Origin: Cadophora sp. MPI-SDFR-AT-0126
Taxonomy: Eukaryota; Ascomycota; Leotiomycetes; Helotiales; Ploettnerulaceae
DNA: 64,000 bases
Assembly: GCA_020747065.1 (NCBI GenBank)
Contig: JAGMVK010000008.1
Coordinates: 744,001-808,000 of the forward strand
Direction: 5' to 3'
Under the pieces are notes generated by a model. It was not told where the DNA came from, ran no database searches, and worked only from the letters and a program-made list of their open reading frames with translations. The position numbers and the translations under genes are program-made. Below, in pieces: positions 23,790-36,444 of this stretch (its first letter is position 1; every line of letters begins with the position of its first letter).

Positions 23790-25048
23790 GTCGTAGGGCC
23801 GCTGGAGATGTGCAAATTATTAGGGGAAAGGATGTAAAAAGTTGAGCGAGCGAGCCAAGTATTGTAACAGAGGATTGAAAACCTTTCCTAGTAACGTTTG
23901 CGCATTGATGGTTGATGTTTCAATGTCGTGTCCCCAGGATGTCGGTAGTTGAACGGATTGGGAAGGTTATAATAAGGAGTACAGCATCGTCTTCTGGGCG
24001 CAACACAGTGAAAGAGGACCCAACTGGAGAGTGCAAGGGAACACAATAGGGCAAGGAGCTGGTGGTGTTGTTGGTCCGGAAGTGGAGGTTTGAGAATTCG
24101 ATTCACATCAATTGTCTTGTCTAGTCTTGTCTGTCTACCAAGGCCACATAAGCTGGAGAACGGTTTCATCAGCATCTGAAGGCGAAACGTCGGCACAGGG
24201 GACAAAGCCCAAGCCAAGAGAAGCCACAAAAATTGAGCCACAGCTCGAGAGGACGCCACAGGCTAACTCAGGTTGAGTCTAGTCCGGGTTTCTGGGAAGG
24301 CATTTGGCATCCCAGTGTACAGAACTGTACTGTAACTGCTAAATCGAAGTGAAAATTGGTGGAAAGGTGAGAATTATACTACTGAATTATGTTGTAGATC
24401 TACTCCGTGCATTATATTGAACTGATACAAATAAATGGACTCCCACCCAATACCTACGTAGCTTTTCAGGTTGGGCTTCGATCTCCATCAGCTTAATCCA
24501 GCCCAGCCTCTCTCTCTGCCCTTCCCTGCCATCTGACCAGCGGACCATCCCGGCCCATACTCCGTACATAGCGCCATACCTACCACCCCAGCCCCAGCCC
24601 AACCTATCCCAGCTTTCCAGGTTTATTCTTTGGCCCAGAGCAGAGGAGAGACAAAATAATTGGCCGTGCTAATACACCAACCTCCTCATATTGAGGTGTT
24701 TGCCTCTATTCTCTGTACCTCTGCATCTCTTGCAGCTTCATTTACTTTATGTTGCTACCCGCTTCTATTCGCAGCTAACCAAACCATGCATCTGCGGATT
24801 CTATACCGCCATTGCCTGTCCTAAAGACTGCGATTTTCTTCTGGCGCATAGCCAGACAAGTAAGCATCAGCAGAGGTGGTCTATGACGACGAGCCCAGCT
24901 TGCTTTTTACCCATCGCCCAAGGACACTGAGATGTCCTGAAGAGCTTCAAGGGCTCCAGTCTACACTCCTACAGCTTGAACAGCCCACTTCGAATTGCCA
25001 GCGAACTGCGTATCATTTTGCGCCGACACCCCTCGTAGCTTCGAAGCA
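23790..25048. other. Divergent promoter region between kexin and PhoD-like genes
   Basis: About 1.26 kb between two outward-facing starts. Pyrimidine-rich tracts lie at 24480-24620. Short ORFs at 24691-24930 and 24876-25283 could be upstream ORFs or chance. No domain is recognised. Confidence 0.5.
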
Positions 25049-28000
25049 ATGTCAGCTCCATATTGGGGCCAACTGCCTCCTCCAAAGATCTCTCGACGAG
25101 AGCGAGAAGAAGAACAAGAACATGCTCAGAGAGGAAGCAACCACCTGTCAATCAACACCAATATGGCAGGCGACCGTTTGTCCAGCAACTACCCTTCTCA
25201 ATCGAATCCAAGACAGAACCGATTCTCCAACCAGACTGATGCGCCGACCATCTCCACACAGAGTCCTTTTGCATCACCGATAGCTTCAGAATTCCGTGGG
25301 GACGGACTGGCGCCTCGACCGCCTTCATTTCAACCTGGCGCATCAGATACCGCATACAGTAGGGACTACCTAGAGAAGAGACGGAGGCGGCAGAGTCGGG
25401 AGCAGTACGAAGACCCAGCATCGGTTCCTCCGCCTGCGGCCCCAGACGTACCCAGGGCTCCTCCAGTCAGCTATAAACAACCATACAGTAACGGAGGGTC
25501 GTCGCATACTCCAAGTCGGTCTGCGTATGTTGAGGAGGATAGACACATCAGACGAGAACCGAGTAATGGGAAAGCCCCGATCCGATACAGTGGAAGTCAA
25601 AGACAAACACGGAAAGGCTCACTTTCGGAAGCAGAAGAACAGCGACGCAGGTAAGCTTATTTCCAATGTCACCAAAGCCTTTTGGGACATTGAAACTGAT
25701 TTCATGCAGAGAGTGGGCACCAGACCGGTCTCCTCTTCAGAGGTTAGAGCTGACGCTCGATAGCATCACGAAGGAAGAGAAACGAGCTCGGGTGGAGGAA
25801 GCCGAGTTGCTTGCTAGAGAATCGAAGGCTGGCCGTGGCGGAGATAGAGCTGCTCAAAACTCGGTCCGCTTCAGAAATCGACCCGTCGCAAAAGCCCCTG
25901 GTGAGGCAACATCACAGCCGCAAAGCCTTCCAGAGGCTGGGCTGGTACGGAACTTGAGTAACAAGCAGAAGGATCAGCTACAGCGGAGCGGCACTGTGGA
26001 GAGGACTCGGCCCGTGGATGCTGGCAATGGACCAAATTCCGGTATGTTTGGCGTTCAAGATCCATTAAAGACATTTATGAAGTCTCAAAGTAGCCTTCAG
26101 TTGCGAAAGATTCGGAGCTTCATATGCTAATGTTTCCTAGGATTTGATTATCAAGCTCAACCACAGCAAGACGTAATAGATGTACAGAGAGAATCTGAGA
26201 ACATCCCACAACGCAAAGTTAGCTCTCGCGATCGATCCTATATCCCAGTTCCTGTTAGCGGGGTCAGCCGAAGTGGTAGTAACAAGCTTCGCAAAAACCC
26301 ACCTGATGACCCATGGCACAACAAGCGAACAGACGCCGAAAAGCAGTATCCGGATATCATTGCGCCGCGGAAGCAATCTGTTGGTGGTGGTCCATCCAGG
26401 GATACGGCATTTCGAAGCCATCCTCAGAGTTCCAGGGAGAAGGAGTTGCCTGTACTACCCCGAGACGCACAGCAATACCCTGTCCAGGACCACAACATTG
26501 AGCGTCTGGATCTGGAGGGTATGGAAGACAAGCCTGTACGACGGCCGAGCAAGCTGGAGCGATTGACTGGCTCAAGTAATCCCAGATCAGTACCAGCGGG
26601 CAATGTTCGGACTGAACGAGTTTTGGTAAGTCAATGTTATTCAAATGTTTAGCGACATTCAGGGCGGCTTGTTGTAGAGATATCGGGACGGCTAGATCCG
26701 ATTGCCGGTCGCTTTTTGGTCGTAGGACTAGAATGTCGGCTGTTCGTTTCCTGAATTTCGAGCTAATTATTCCCACAGGTCAATGGTGTCCAATACGATG
26801 TGCCACCCAAAGCTACGGCCGACCTCGCTCGTGAACAACCAGGGGGCCATCACCATTTTTCAAACCTCATCCATCACAAACATGACAATGTTTCTGGTCA
26901 AGGTGTCTATGTCGCATCTAGACGCCTCGATGAATGGAAAAAGGGTGGTGTGGCTCTTCTTTCCGGGGCTTTACTTGACCTTGAGATCAACGAACAGACG
27001 GAAGAGGAAAAGGATAAGGCTTGGTGGGAAGCAGGAAATACTGGCACCAGAAGAAGGAGCAGTACTAAACAACGAAAAGCTGAAGCGTATGATGGAGAAT
27101 ACGACAGCAGTAACGGTATGGAATCTCAAAACTTTCATTCTGGAGTGTGCCCACGATGTCTTTCCGAGCTACAGGATCGAGACAATGCCGTCAAGCCTCA
27201 TGATAGGCATCTCATCGGCTTTTGACGAGACTGAGGATAAAATGCAACCCGGACCAGAGGATAATGATCCATCATCTGGCGAGGGTCCAATACTCAGGCC
27301 TCCTGCCTTTCTTCTCAATCTACCTCAAAAATCTACCCCCCATATCAAGCCTCATTTGCTGACTTGTGAGATGCGGTCTATCCGCGTTCGCCCAGATATA
27401 GCTCCAACCAGATTCAAACCGCCTTTGTTCCTCAAGAGTGGACCTATGCTACGATACTGTGGCATGCGTCGCGAGAAGGTCAAAAGTCGTTCGACTAGAA
27501 ATCAAGTTCTTCCCGATCGCGAGATTTGGAGGGGTACCATCATGATTGTCACTCAGGATGCACACTCATCGTACGAACTCGCCCCGACACTTCGATTGTT
27601 CCTACAGCCAATGGATTTACTTCCTCCACCCCCAGCACAGGTTAATGGTGAAATCGACGAGCTTGCTCCAGAGTATGTTGATCCAATAGCAGGACTTCCT
27701 AAGATTGGTAGAGATGGCAGGACGCTCTATGTCCGCCCCATTGATCACCTCGAAGAAATGAAAGATTTGTCTCGAGAAGAATCGGATGATGGACTCTTCG
27801 AAATGCATAGAAGTCCACTAGATGGCACAGCTGAACGAAAACCGGCATGCAATAAGTCGCATTATGATGGTGAGAAAGCTGGCAAGTACAAGGAAGTTCG
27901 AGGCTTTCGACTACATGCTGAACAGAATGTCACTTTCTGGAGATTCAACATTGAAATTGAACTGCGGGCCAAGCAACAACGCATCGCCTATCGCATCAAC

Positions 28001-30270
28001 CGTGGACCTGCAACAGCTTTTTGGGTTCCAGCTCGAGGGCAAGCCATGAACATCATGTTTTCCAGTTGTAACGGTTTCAGTCACGACATCGACCCGAACG
28101 CCTTTTGTGGTCCGGACCCATTGTGGCGAGATGTTTTGAACACGCATCAGACCCAACCTTTCCATGTGATGCTTGGCGGAGGTGACCAGATTTACAACGA
28201 TCGGGTCATGGAAGAGACCACAATCTTCAAACAATGGCTGGATATGAAGGATGCTCATCACAAAGAGAGACTTCCGTTCACAGCGGAAATGCAAAATGAA
28301 CTAGAAGCTTTCTATCTCAACCGTTATAGCATGTGGTTCTCACAAGGGTTATTCGGTCTCGCCGTCTCTCAGATCCCCATGATCAATATTTTCGATGATC
28401 ACGATATCATCGATGGATTCGGGTCTTATTCTGACAGTTATATGCGCTCACCAATTTTCTCCGGGCTTGGCTCTGTAGCCTTCAAGTACTACATGCTATT
28501 TCAGCACCAGAGTAGCATTGATGAAGGAGAGGATACTGAGCCAAGTTGGATTCTTGGAACCCAGCCTGGTCCCTACATCAAAGAGTTGAGTCGAAGCGTC
28601 TTCACAACTCTAGGTCGCGAAATTGCCTTCCTTGGCCTCGACTGTCGTACTGAAAGAATGCACGATGAGATTGTCAGTGCTGAAACTTACGACAAGGTTT
28701 TCGAGAGACTTGAGAAGGAGATTATCAAAGGGGAGACCAAACATTTAATTGTCTTGGTCGGTATCCCTGTGGCCTACCCGCGCATGGTTTGGTTGGAGAA
28801 TATGTGAGTATATTGTGTAGCTTCTCGCAAAACCCCCGCTAATCTCACCTAGTCTCACTTCTCGAGTTATGGAGCCTATCAAAGCTTTGAGTAGAGCGGG
28901 TATTCTTGGAAAGAAACTCCTTAACCATATGGATGGTGGTGTGGAAATCCTTGACGATTTGGACGATCATTGGACCGCGAAGCATCACAAGGAAGAACGG
29001 AATTGGTTTATCCAGGAGCTTCAAGACTTGGCTGCCATGAAGTCTGTCCGAATCACCATTCTTGGGTAGGTCCCAACTACAAATTTTGTTTTTGCTTTCT
29101 GACCTTCACAGTGGTGATGTTCATCTCGGAGCAATTGGCCAATTCTACTCGAATCCTAAGCTTGGCATCCCGAAAGATCGAGACTTCCGCTATATGCCAA
29201 ATGTCATCTCTTCGGCCATTGTCAACTCTCCGCCCCCTGAGACCCTAGCTGATATACTCAACAAGCGAAACAAAGTCCATCACCTTGACGCAGAAACTGA
29301 CGAAGACATGATACCAATCTTTACACACGATGTGAACGGAAAGCCCAGGAACAATAAGCGCCTACTCAATCGTAGGAATTGGTGCTCAATTCGCCTGTAT
29401 GACCCAGAACTCACACCCCCTGCCACACCACAATCAGATGGACCACCATCACCTCCTCGAGGTGGCCTTCTTCGTCGCTTATCATCTTCTCGTGGACCAA
29501 GCTACCGACCTGATGCCGCAGCACCTGTGGCACATAAGGGCTTCTTTGGTAGACGTGAGCCTGCTGCACCGCCTTTGTCTAGTCCTGGCTTCTTTGCACG
29601 ACGCAACTCTACCTCACGCCGTACTTCAACGGACTCTGAGCGGCCTGGTATGCTTACTCGGACACTGTCCCTCTCACGTAAAGACTTCATGCCAGGAAAC
29701 CTGTTCCGACGGAACAGCAAACGACGTCCAGATGATGGTGGAATCAATGGCTATGGAGCAGATAGCGATGATGATGTATCATACCATGAGCAACCTAGAT
29801 CAGGTTTACGAGGAGGCAGTGGTGGCCAAGACTCAAATGATGGCTATTTCCCCAGCATGCCTCCCACTGCTGGTCGCGCAGCCACGAACCCAGCAGCGGA
29901 AGCATCTACATCTATTGCAGGTGCTAAGCCACAACAAGGTCTCCAAAGGAGTCAGTTCCATCGCACACCTACTGGTCTTTCAGCCAAACAGCTCAAAAAG
30001 TCTCCAAACCAGGAAGTTAATCTTGAAGGCGGACTAGATATCTGTCTCAACATGGAGGTCAATCCCAAGGACCCAGCCGGCATCACGAGTCCATATCGGC
30101 TATTGGTGCCGGCGCTCTTTCATGAAGAACCGCCAGTCAAAGCAGGCGCAAGCAGAAGTCGAAGTAGAAGTAGCAGTCGTAGTTCCAGTGACGTAAGTGT
30201 CCAACCGCAGCCGGGGAAGTTGAAACGATGGAATACCTTCACGAGGGGAAAGGGCAAGGAGAAAGAGTAG
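25049..30270 (+). CDS. PhoD-like metallophosphatase domain protein
   Basis: Seven exons (25049-25650, 25710-26041, 26141-26625, 26779-27115, 27402-28803, 28853-29065, 29112-30270) encode 1509 residues. The N-terminal ~500 residues are disordered, rich in Pro, Arg, Ser and Gln. The central region (about 585-1180) is a PhoD-like phosphatase domain: FSSCNGFSHDID, the metal motifs GGGDQIYND (about 845) and IFDDHDIIDGFG (about 916), GLDCRTER, and GDVHLGAIGQF near the end. The C-terminus is a Ser/Arg-rich tail with repeated arginine-serine dipeptides. Substrate is unknown. Intron 4 (286 nt) is much longer than the rest; I placed it because the join gives SSNAPTRFKPPL, an expected run in this family, but a small internal exon cannot be excluded. 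Confidence 0.85.
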
Positions 30271-31783
30271 GATAGGAGTATGGCCGATGCGAGAGTTGGG
30301 GAGAGGAGATGATACATGGAATATGACAGGTGATGGGAAAGTGGATGAATAGGTAGTCATGGATGAGATGGAATGAGCTGATGTCATTGGGACTGATTGT
30401 TTATTCGGTGGTGGTGGGACTCATGAGCAAGCGACTAGGGGGAAAGCGTAGAAACCAGGATACCCTTTTTGTATATACTGCTTTGGTGGTAGTTTGTCGA
30501 ATGTATTTCATCGGCTCTTCCTCTGACGACATTGATACTTCGAGTTCTACATAAATCTCTTTAAATGTGCCCACATCGGATAGAACTCTTCATTTCTTGA
30601 GCAATAGACATGTCAAGCTTCTTGGGATTGTCTTCTCCTTGGGCTGGGAAAATTGGCAAAAACCAATCAAAACAAAATAAGCGAGATTTATCTGTGGGGT
30701 GAGTGAGATTGAGTGCTTTTTTACGTATATGCATCTAAATTATGGCGATGCAATGAGATGAGGACTTGGTTGGAGGAGCCAGATTCAGATTCAGATTCTT
30801 TCTTACAGTTGAACACCCTATTGAGGGAGGGGAGTTGCGAGCTACGAGTTGAGCGATTAGAGGTTCTGTATGCGCGCGAAAGAGAGAGAGGGTTGCAGGT
30901 TTAGTGGCTGATATATGGGATGTGAAGGTAAGCTAGTTGAAATCCTAGTGCAGCTGGAAGTTACGTCTTTGAATTTATAGTTGGTTGTTTATAGAGGCTA
31001 GAGGAATTGGGTGGGTTGTTGACATGGTATGGTTGCTTTTGAGGATCTGGATTCGGAATGGGGGAGGGGAAGCTATGGTGTGTTTTTTTTGAATGTTATT
31101 TTGCTGCTGCTGCTGCGAGTGTTTGTTCGAATGATTGGAGACAGGAGACAGCAGTGAACGATATAGACATGTTTCTTGAGTCCTTCGCTGTCAAGAGATG
31201 CAAGTTAGATGTGATGTTGATATAGTGTCTTAGATGAAGTCTGATGGTAAGGAAGTACTTGCATATGGAAGGACAGACATAATGATAAGATTTGGCAGAA
31301 ATATCCTCACTACCTTGTTGAACCCATCTCTCTGTCGATCTTGAGACCTGGCATGGACTAATGTGCAAAGCAACCATGTTATCCAACTCGGACCGATCTA
31401 CCAGCTCTTTCATTATCTGTCCTGAGATGAACCAACAGTCTTACTTTGATCTTCTCGGATGCAGTGCGGATTCTTGTCCAGTTCTTGCGTTTAAACCTGG
31501 GAATAACATGCAAAGATCCTGCTTGTTTGCCCAAGAACCAGATTGAATGCCTGGTCTTCGAATTTTGTGGATACTCTGCAGTGAATCCTGCCCTCGAAGG
31601 CAAACAGACAAAAACAGGCGGAAACTAAGCGAGCGAGCCCCCTTGAGTTGTAAACACCTCGAAATTCACAGTGTCTTTCCCAGCGCAGCCTCGAAACAAT
31701 AACCATCTTGACAGAAACGTCGATCTACACCAAAAATCTCCTCCAACACCACCAACAACAACAATCGCTAACCACAAATCAAG
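30271..31783. other. Intergenic, no gene seen
   Basis: This holds the 3' flank of the PhoD-like gene and the promoter of the next gene. It is T/G-rich with simple-sequence bits: an AGATTC triplication near 30780 and (GCT)5 near 31102. No ORF has a recognisable domain. Confidence 0.5.
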
Positions 31784-32732
31784 ATGTCGACGTACTCGGC
31801 AAGCATCTACTCGGTAGATGAAGACGGAAACCCTTTCCCCTCGGTTCTCCCTCCCCCTCCCCCCTCTTACTCTCGCCGACAAGCGGCAGCTGGCCCTTCT
31901 TCCTCTTCTTCCCGCCCTCCCCCTCCTCCTCTCCCACATTTCGTCTTCCCGGCTGTCCCTCCTGCCCCTCTCCCTCTCCCTCTCCCTCTCCCTCTCCCTC
32001 TCCCTCTCCCTCTCCCTCTCCCTCTCCCTCTCCCTCTCCCTCAGCCTCCCCTCACCACCGCCGGTCCACCACCTCCTCCCGCCTCCTCCGCACGACCACC
32101 ACCACCACCACCAGCCGGGTCTGGCCCTCGGTTGGCCGACTTCTTCGTCGGGGGAAAGCACGGGGTGGGCATGACCCGCCTATCCGACATCGCCAGAATC
32201 GCCGACCAGATCCTCTCGGCTGTGGAGAAACACAGCAACACCGGCGCCATCATGGGCAGCATCAAGACGATGTTGCACCAGACTCCAGATTTCGTGGTTG
32301 GGTTGAAGGAGTTGACCGAGACGGTCAAGGAGGTAGCGAAGGATGCTGAGTCGCCCAGCTTCTTCCGAGGGATCGAGCAATTCCGGGTCCATAGGTCGTT
32401 GGCTACTGTAGGTCATTTTCCCCTCTTCCTCGTTTCGGATATTGGGTTTTTTGTATGTACTAACATATTTTCAGACATTGAAAGCTCTTCGGAGCATGAC
32501 TTTCGGTTTATTTGCCGTCGTCTCTCGCGAGAAGAGACTACCGAAGCATGTGAGAGAGAAGATGTTGGAGTACTCGGGAAAGCTTCATTACGAGCTGGAG
32601 AGATTGGTTCGGGGTCTGGAGACTCGACTCGGTGCCCGTCTTGTGGAGTATGAGATCATGCTGAAGAAGATCAAGGAAGTTCGCGCGGTGTTGAGGAAGC
32701 AGGAGGGAAGTGAAGAACCAAGGAGCGCGTAG
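31784..32732 (+). CDS. Proline-rich hypothetical protein with (Pro-Leu)n repeat
   Basis: Exons 31784-32407 and 32475-32732 (67-nt intron) encode 293 residues. The N-terminal ~115 residues are Pro/Ser-rich with poly-Pro runs and about twelve uninterrupted Pro-Leu dipeptides encoded by a CTCCCT hexamer array. The C-terminal part (about 120-293) is helical and looks conserved: RLSDIARIADQIL, then LRSMTFGLFAVVSREKRLPKH spanning past the splice site, then a charged coiled-coil-like tail. No signal peptide or membrane helix. I do not recognise the family. Good ATG context and a restored frame after splicing support a real gene. Confidence 0.7.
31966..32042 (+). repeat. (CTCCCT)n hexanucleotide microsatellite, coding
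   Basis: About twelve tandem copies of a six-base unit inside the first exon of the proline-rich gene. Whole-unit length changes keep the frame and only alter the number of Pro-Leu dipeptides. The complementary strand reads as Arg-Glu repeats, which explains a long spurious ORF there. Confidence 0.95.
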
Positions 32733-33446
32733 AGAGATGTTGGAGGATGATGATGATGATGATAATGAATTGTGGATGGAGATTGGAGTGGGGGCGTTTG
32801 GCATTGCCTGGGAGCTTTGCGGGGTTTTGGGGAGTTTGAGAGGATTTGCGACTCGAGAACTTGGAATGGATGGAAGGAAGTGATTTGGGGGATGCATTCG
32901 CCGGTCAAAAATGAAACTTCTTTTTTCCCTTGGGCTCAGATTGAAACTTTGAGTGCAAATTTCAACGAATAAATCCACGATAGCTACGCAAAGCATTCAG
33001 AGGAAAGACCCCAATGCTGACGAATATACTGGTATAGCAATTATGAGAGCAGAAAAATGCGAAATGAAAGCACCCAAGGGTAGAAAGAGAAGCAACAATT
33101 CGGATTCAAAGTGCTGGATACCAAGCAGATACGGAGAAAGACAACGACTACTCAAGAAAGCGGAAAGAGGTTGAGCGCCAGACCTAGTATTAAATCCAAA
33201 GATGAGGCCTTGGAGTCATTTGCAACAGTTTCGAAGAACATACTATTTTGTGTTGGATGGGGATGGAGAGTGTCAAAAGGTGAGCGAGCCTTGAAGTTGA
33301 AGAAGTCCAGCTTATGTAATCACTCCTCCAATCAGATCAAAGCACGCTAAGATTGTCGCATCTCGAAATTTTGGATTCCCGATAAGAAAATACCTGCCCC
33401 CGCCACCACAAAAGTCCTCTCTAGCATTCCCTCACACTCCCCAAAG
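32733..33446. other. Intergenic, no gene seen
   Basis: The 3' flank of the proline-rich gene with a (GAT)6 run at about 32746-32763, then the promoter of the TMA23-like gene. No supported ORF. Confidence 0.5.
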
Positions 33447-34337
33447 ATGGATGCCCACGCGCTCCTCACATCCCAAGGATGGCGTGGAACCGGTAATTCT
33501 CTCCACCCAACGAGCAACACGATTGGGCTCTCACGACCTCTCCTCGTCTCGAAGAAAGTCGACAATTTAGGCATTGGCAAGAAACAGCACAGGACAAGCG
33601 ACATGTGGTGGATGAATGCATTCGACAGCTCGTTAAAAGGTCTGGATACATCGAAAGAGGGGCAAGTCATCCAGACTGTCACCAGTGGTGGGCTGGATAT
33701 GGTGCAGAAGGCTGGCGCGAAATGGGTTGGTAGTAAAGGCGGCTTGTATGCGAGTTTTGTGCGGGGTGAGGGATTGGGTGGTACTATTAGTCCCGAGGAG
33801 AGTACAGGAAGTGAGTCTGGGAAAGATGTTGGTAATGGTGGGGGTGGGGAGAAGAAGAGGAAGAGGGGTGGTGGGGAGGAGGAGAGTAAGGAGGACAGGA
33901 GGGCGAGGAAGGCGGCGAAGAAGGCGATGAAGGCTGAGAGGGTGGAATTGGTGATGGAGGAGTCAACGCCGGTGGGGACGGATTCGGACACTAAGGAGGA
34001 GAGAAAGGCTAGGAGAGCTGCGAAACGAGAGGGGCGTGAAATAGAGGAGAAGGTGCTGGAGGTGGAGGTAGCATCTGCACCGATCAAGATGACTGAGACG
34101 AAGGAACAGCGCAGGGCGAGGAGAGCTGCAGAGCGTGAGGCAAAAGAACAACAATCGAAAGCTGTCGAGGAACTGTCAGAGGATGTCGAGATGGCAGATG
34201 CACAAGTATCTGAAACGAAGGAGGAGAAGAAAGAGCGTAGACGGTTGAAGAAGCTTGCAAAAGAGGCCCAAGAAAAGCAGGAATCGGCGGACGATTCATC
34301 TGAGAAAGCCAAAAAGAAGAAGCGTAGGAAGGATTGA
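33447..34337 (+). CDS. TMA23: TMA23-like nucleolar G-patch-type protein
   Basis: Single exon, 296 residues. The N-terminus reads MDAHALLTSQGWRGTGNSL, then the basic segment RPLLVSKKVDNLGIGKKQ, WWMNAFDSSLKGLD and SFVRGEGLGGTIS. This order matches yeast Tma23, a nucleolar protein linked to ribosome biogenesis. The C-terminal half is a very charged Lys/Glu/Arg/Ala region containing four spaced copies of a motif like TKEERKARRAAKRE (SKEDRRARKAAKKA is the first), ending in KKKKRRKD, a probable nuclear/nucleolar signal. The gene is convergent with THG1, with only 84 bases between stops. Assignment rests on my recollection of the family; PXR1-like G-patch proteins are the main alternative. Confidence 0.75.
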   Translation: MDAHALLTSQGWRGTGNSLHPTSNTIGLSRPLLVSKKVDNLGIGKKQHRTSDMWWMNAFDSSLKGLDTSKEGQVIQTVTSGGLDMVQKAGAKWVGSKGGLYASFVRGEGLGGTISPEESTGSESGKDVGNGGGGEKKRKRGGGEEESKEDRRARKAAKKAMKAERVELVMEESTPVGTDSDTKEERKARRAAKREGREIEEKVLEVEVASAPIKMTETKEQRRARRAAEREAKEQQSKAVEELSEDVEMADAQVSETKEEKKERRRLKKLAKEAQEKQESADDSSEKAKKKKRRKD

Positions 34338-34421
34338 GTCTCGAAGTCTTTTGCATCAGCGCGGCGTTTTGGGCACCAGAAGGTTATAGATATGCAGCGA
34401 TTCTAAAGTTCTAGTTCTAGA

Positions 34422-35666
34422 TCAAGGCTCCTTTGGTATCTTGCCGGGCTTATTCGACAATAGCCAGGGTCTTCTCTCCCAGAATTCATCTTTGATAATG
34501 TCCACGTGCTGTACTGTGATCCTCGCCTTGGCTCTTCGCTTCCTATCTTTTTCCTCCTGAGTTTTGGAGAGAGCTATTTCCTCTACTGTCTTGGCTGAAT
34601 CTTCATCCATGATCTCTGGGGCTGTTCCAGGCTCGACCAATTCGTACTAAGTGTGGAGGTTAGAGATTGCAGTTGGGGGATTGACACAGAGCTTACATCT
34701 CGGAATACCACACTGCCCTTCTTGTAGATCTCAGGCTCGTTATTGTAATTGATCTTGAATTTTGAAAACAAGATCTCGTTCTTGTCTGCAGAGAGAGATC
34801 CCTTAAATAAATCAGTACATTTCGATGTTCTTGGGACGATCAGAAGACTCACAGCCAATTCCTTTTCGGCACTCTTAGCATCAAACCCACCAATTTGAAT
34901 CAATGCCCAGAACGTCGTGTTATACAGGTTATTGATGTGACCTTTCTCAATTAGTACTGCCCTAAGAAACGAAGAGGAACACACACAGTCAACCTGTCTC
35001 CAACTCATGTAATCTCTCAAATTCTGCACACTAGGATATTGCACAGCCCTCCCATCAAAACTAGGCAGCGGTGCCGTGAGAGGTAGATCTGGGAAATGCG
35101 CAGACCAGAGATGGACGTAATATGCTGTGAATGTTGAGACGATGGTAGTTACCAATTTACTAGTCCAGTCAATATCTTGAGTTCTGGGTCTTTTGAGAGC
35201 TGATTTGTGAGAGAGGAGTCATACCTTGACCGCCTTTCGAATAGTGCACAGGTTTTGTGGAACACGAAGCTGTAGAATATATCAGATCCAAACGCCAATC
35301 TGAGGATCTCGAACTCGGCCGAGGGTACCTGTATTCATCACTGATGCCATACGCGATCACAATATCGGGTAACTCATTCATGACAGCCATGGCAGCCGCA
35401 TTCATGAGATCCAGTGCTCGCCGATCATTGGGCTTCTCGAATGCATATTTGTTTGAGAATCTATTTTGCGTGAGCATTTGCCTTAGAAACAAAGGGTGAG
35501 TAGCCATACTTGTGGAAGCCTCGACCGTCGATGCGCACTACGATCCACGTGTTTGGGAGGAGGAGGTCTGGCTGCTCGAAACTCTTCACGTATTCGTACC
35601 TGAGGTAGCGATGTAAGTAATCGAATGAGGAGAGTAGAGGAAGTTCATTTACTTGGAGTTCGCCAT
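34422..35666 (-). CDS. THG1: tRNA(His) guanylyltransferase
   Basis: Eight exons on the minus strand: 35666-35653, 35599-35510, 35460-35329, 35269-35225, 35159-34987, 34941-34853, 34801-34697 and 34646-34422, giving 290 residues. The enzyme adds the G-1 residue to the 5' end of tRNA-His by 3'-5' polymerisation. Hallmarks: [23 protein letters not shown] (metal-binding Asp), GISDEYSFVF (second catalytic Asp), [18 protein letters not shown] and [12 protein letters not shown]. Each is continuous only after splicing, which strongly supports the model. The first exon has only 14 nt. Two introns (45 and 51 nt) are multiples of three without stops, so retained forms would stay in frame; I removed them because they interrupt conserved motifs. 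Confidence 0.93.
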
Positions 35667-36444
35667 TGTGAGGCGTGGTATGGTTTGTGGATGTTGTCCA
35701 GGAATGAAAGGCTGAAGTGAGATGCATGAATCTCCAAGCGAGAAGCGAATGGAGAAATGTCAAGCGGGGTGGAACAGGCTCAATGTCCGCCAAAATAGAA
35801 TCTGCAGAACTACAGGTACGGGATTGCCCTCAATCGAACGGAAGACGTGAAAAGATTCAGCTTAATTATTGAGCTACCTAGGCTCCTGAGTCTGAAAATA
35901 CAGTCGCCGTGAGAGTCATGTTTGTTCCACGTGACTTTGGCTGTTTTTGGCTCCAATTTGAGTTGGAATGCTTTTTGGGACAGCGTTTGCCCAGCAGTGG
36001 GCAATTTAGTTAGAAAAGTAGTATGCTGATGAAATTTTCTGAAGCTTTGTCACTAATGGATAACATTTGGCGATATCAGTAGCCTTTCAAAAACAGAAGC
36101 GGTGACGAACATATTATTTACCTCTTCCCAGGCATTTCCCTTCTAATTGATATATCAAGCGAGCACGTCCATCGCTCGGCGGTCTTGAAAATTATATACA
36201 TGCTTGTTCAATGACTCCAATGACTCCAGCAAATGCCCACATGATCGAATCTCAACGCCAAGCTAAACAAACACCGAACCATAATAGTTCATGTTGCAAC
36301 CCAACCCAATAGTCGACATTTTGAGCCCTCGTACATGGCCGTCCGGACTAAATAAGGGGTTCCCTTTTTCTGTCCTGCTGCGAGAACGAAACTCGTCTCG
36401 CTCGCGAAATGCATTCCTATTCTTACAAACTCATCGGCCAGGCC
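35667..36444. other. Intergenic, no gene seen
   Basis: This is the THG1 promoter side and the 3' flank of the beta-trefoil-like gene. In-frame codons upstream of the THG1 start extend to 35793 but are not conserved-looking. Confidence 0.5.

Noticed and set aside
26783..28807. One 674-codon ORF as a stand-alone gene
   Set aside because: Its first 200 codons are out of frame with upstream coding and lie over an exon in another frame plus an intron; the phosphatase exon begins at 27402.
31625..32161. Minus-strand ORF rich in Arg-Glu dipeptides
   Set aside because: Shadow of the CTCCCT repeat on the coding strand.
33347..34312. Long 321-codon minus-strand ORF
   Set aside because: Exact antisense of the TMA23-like gene, with Ser/Phe-rich composition typical of an antisense shadow of Lys/Glu codons.
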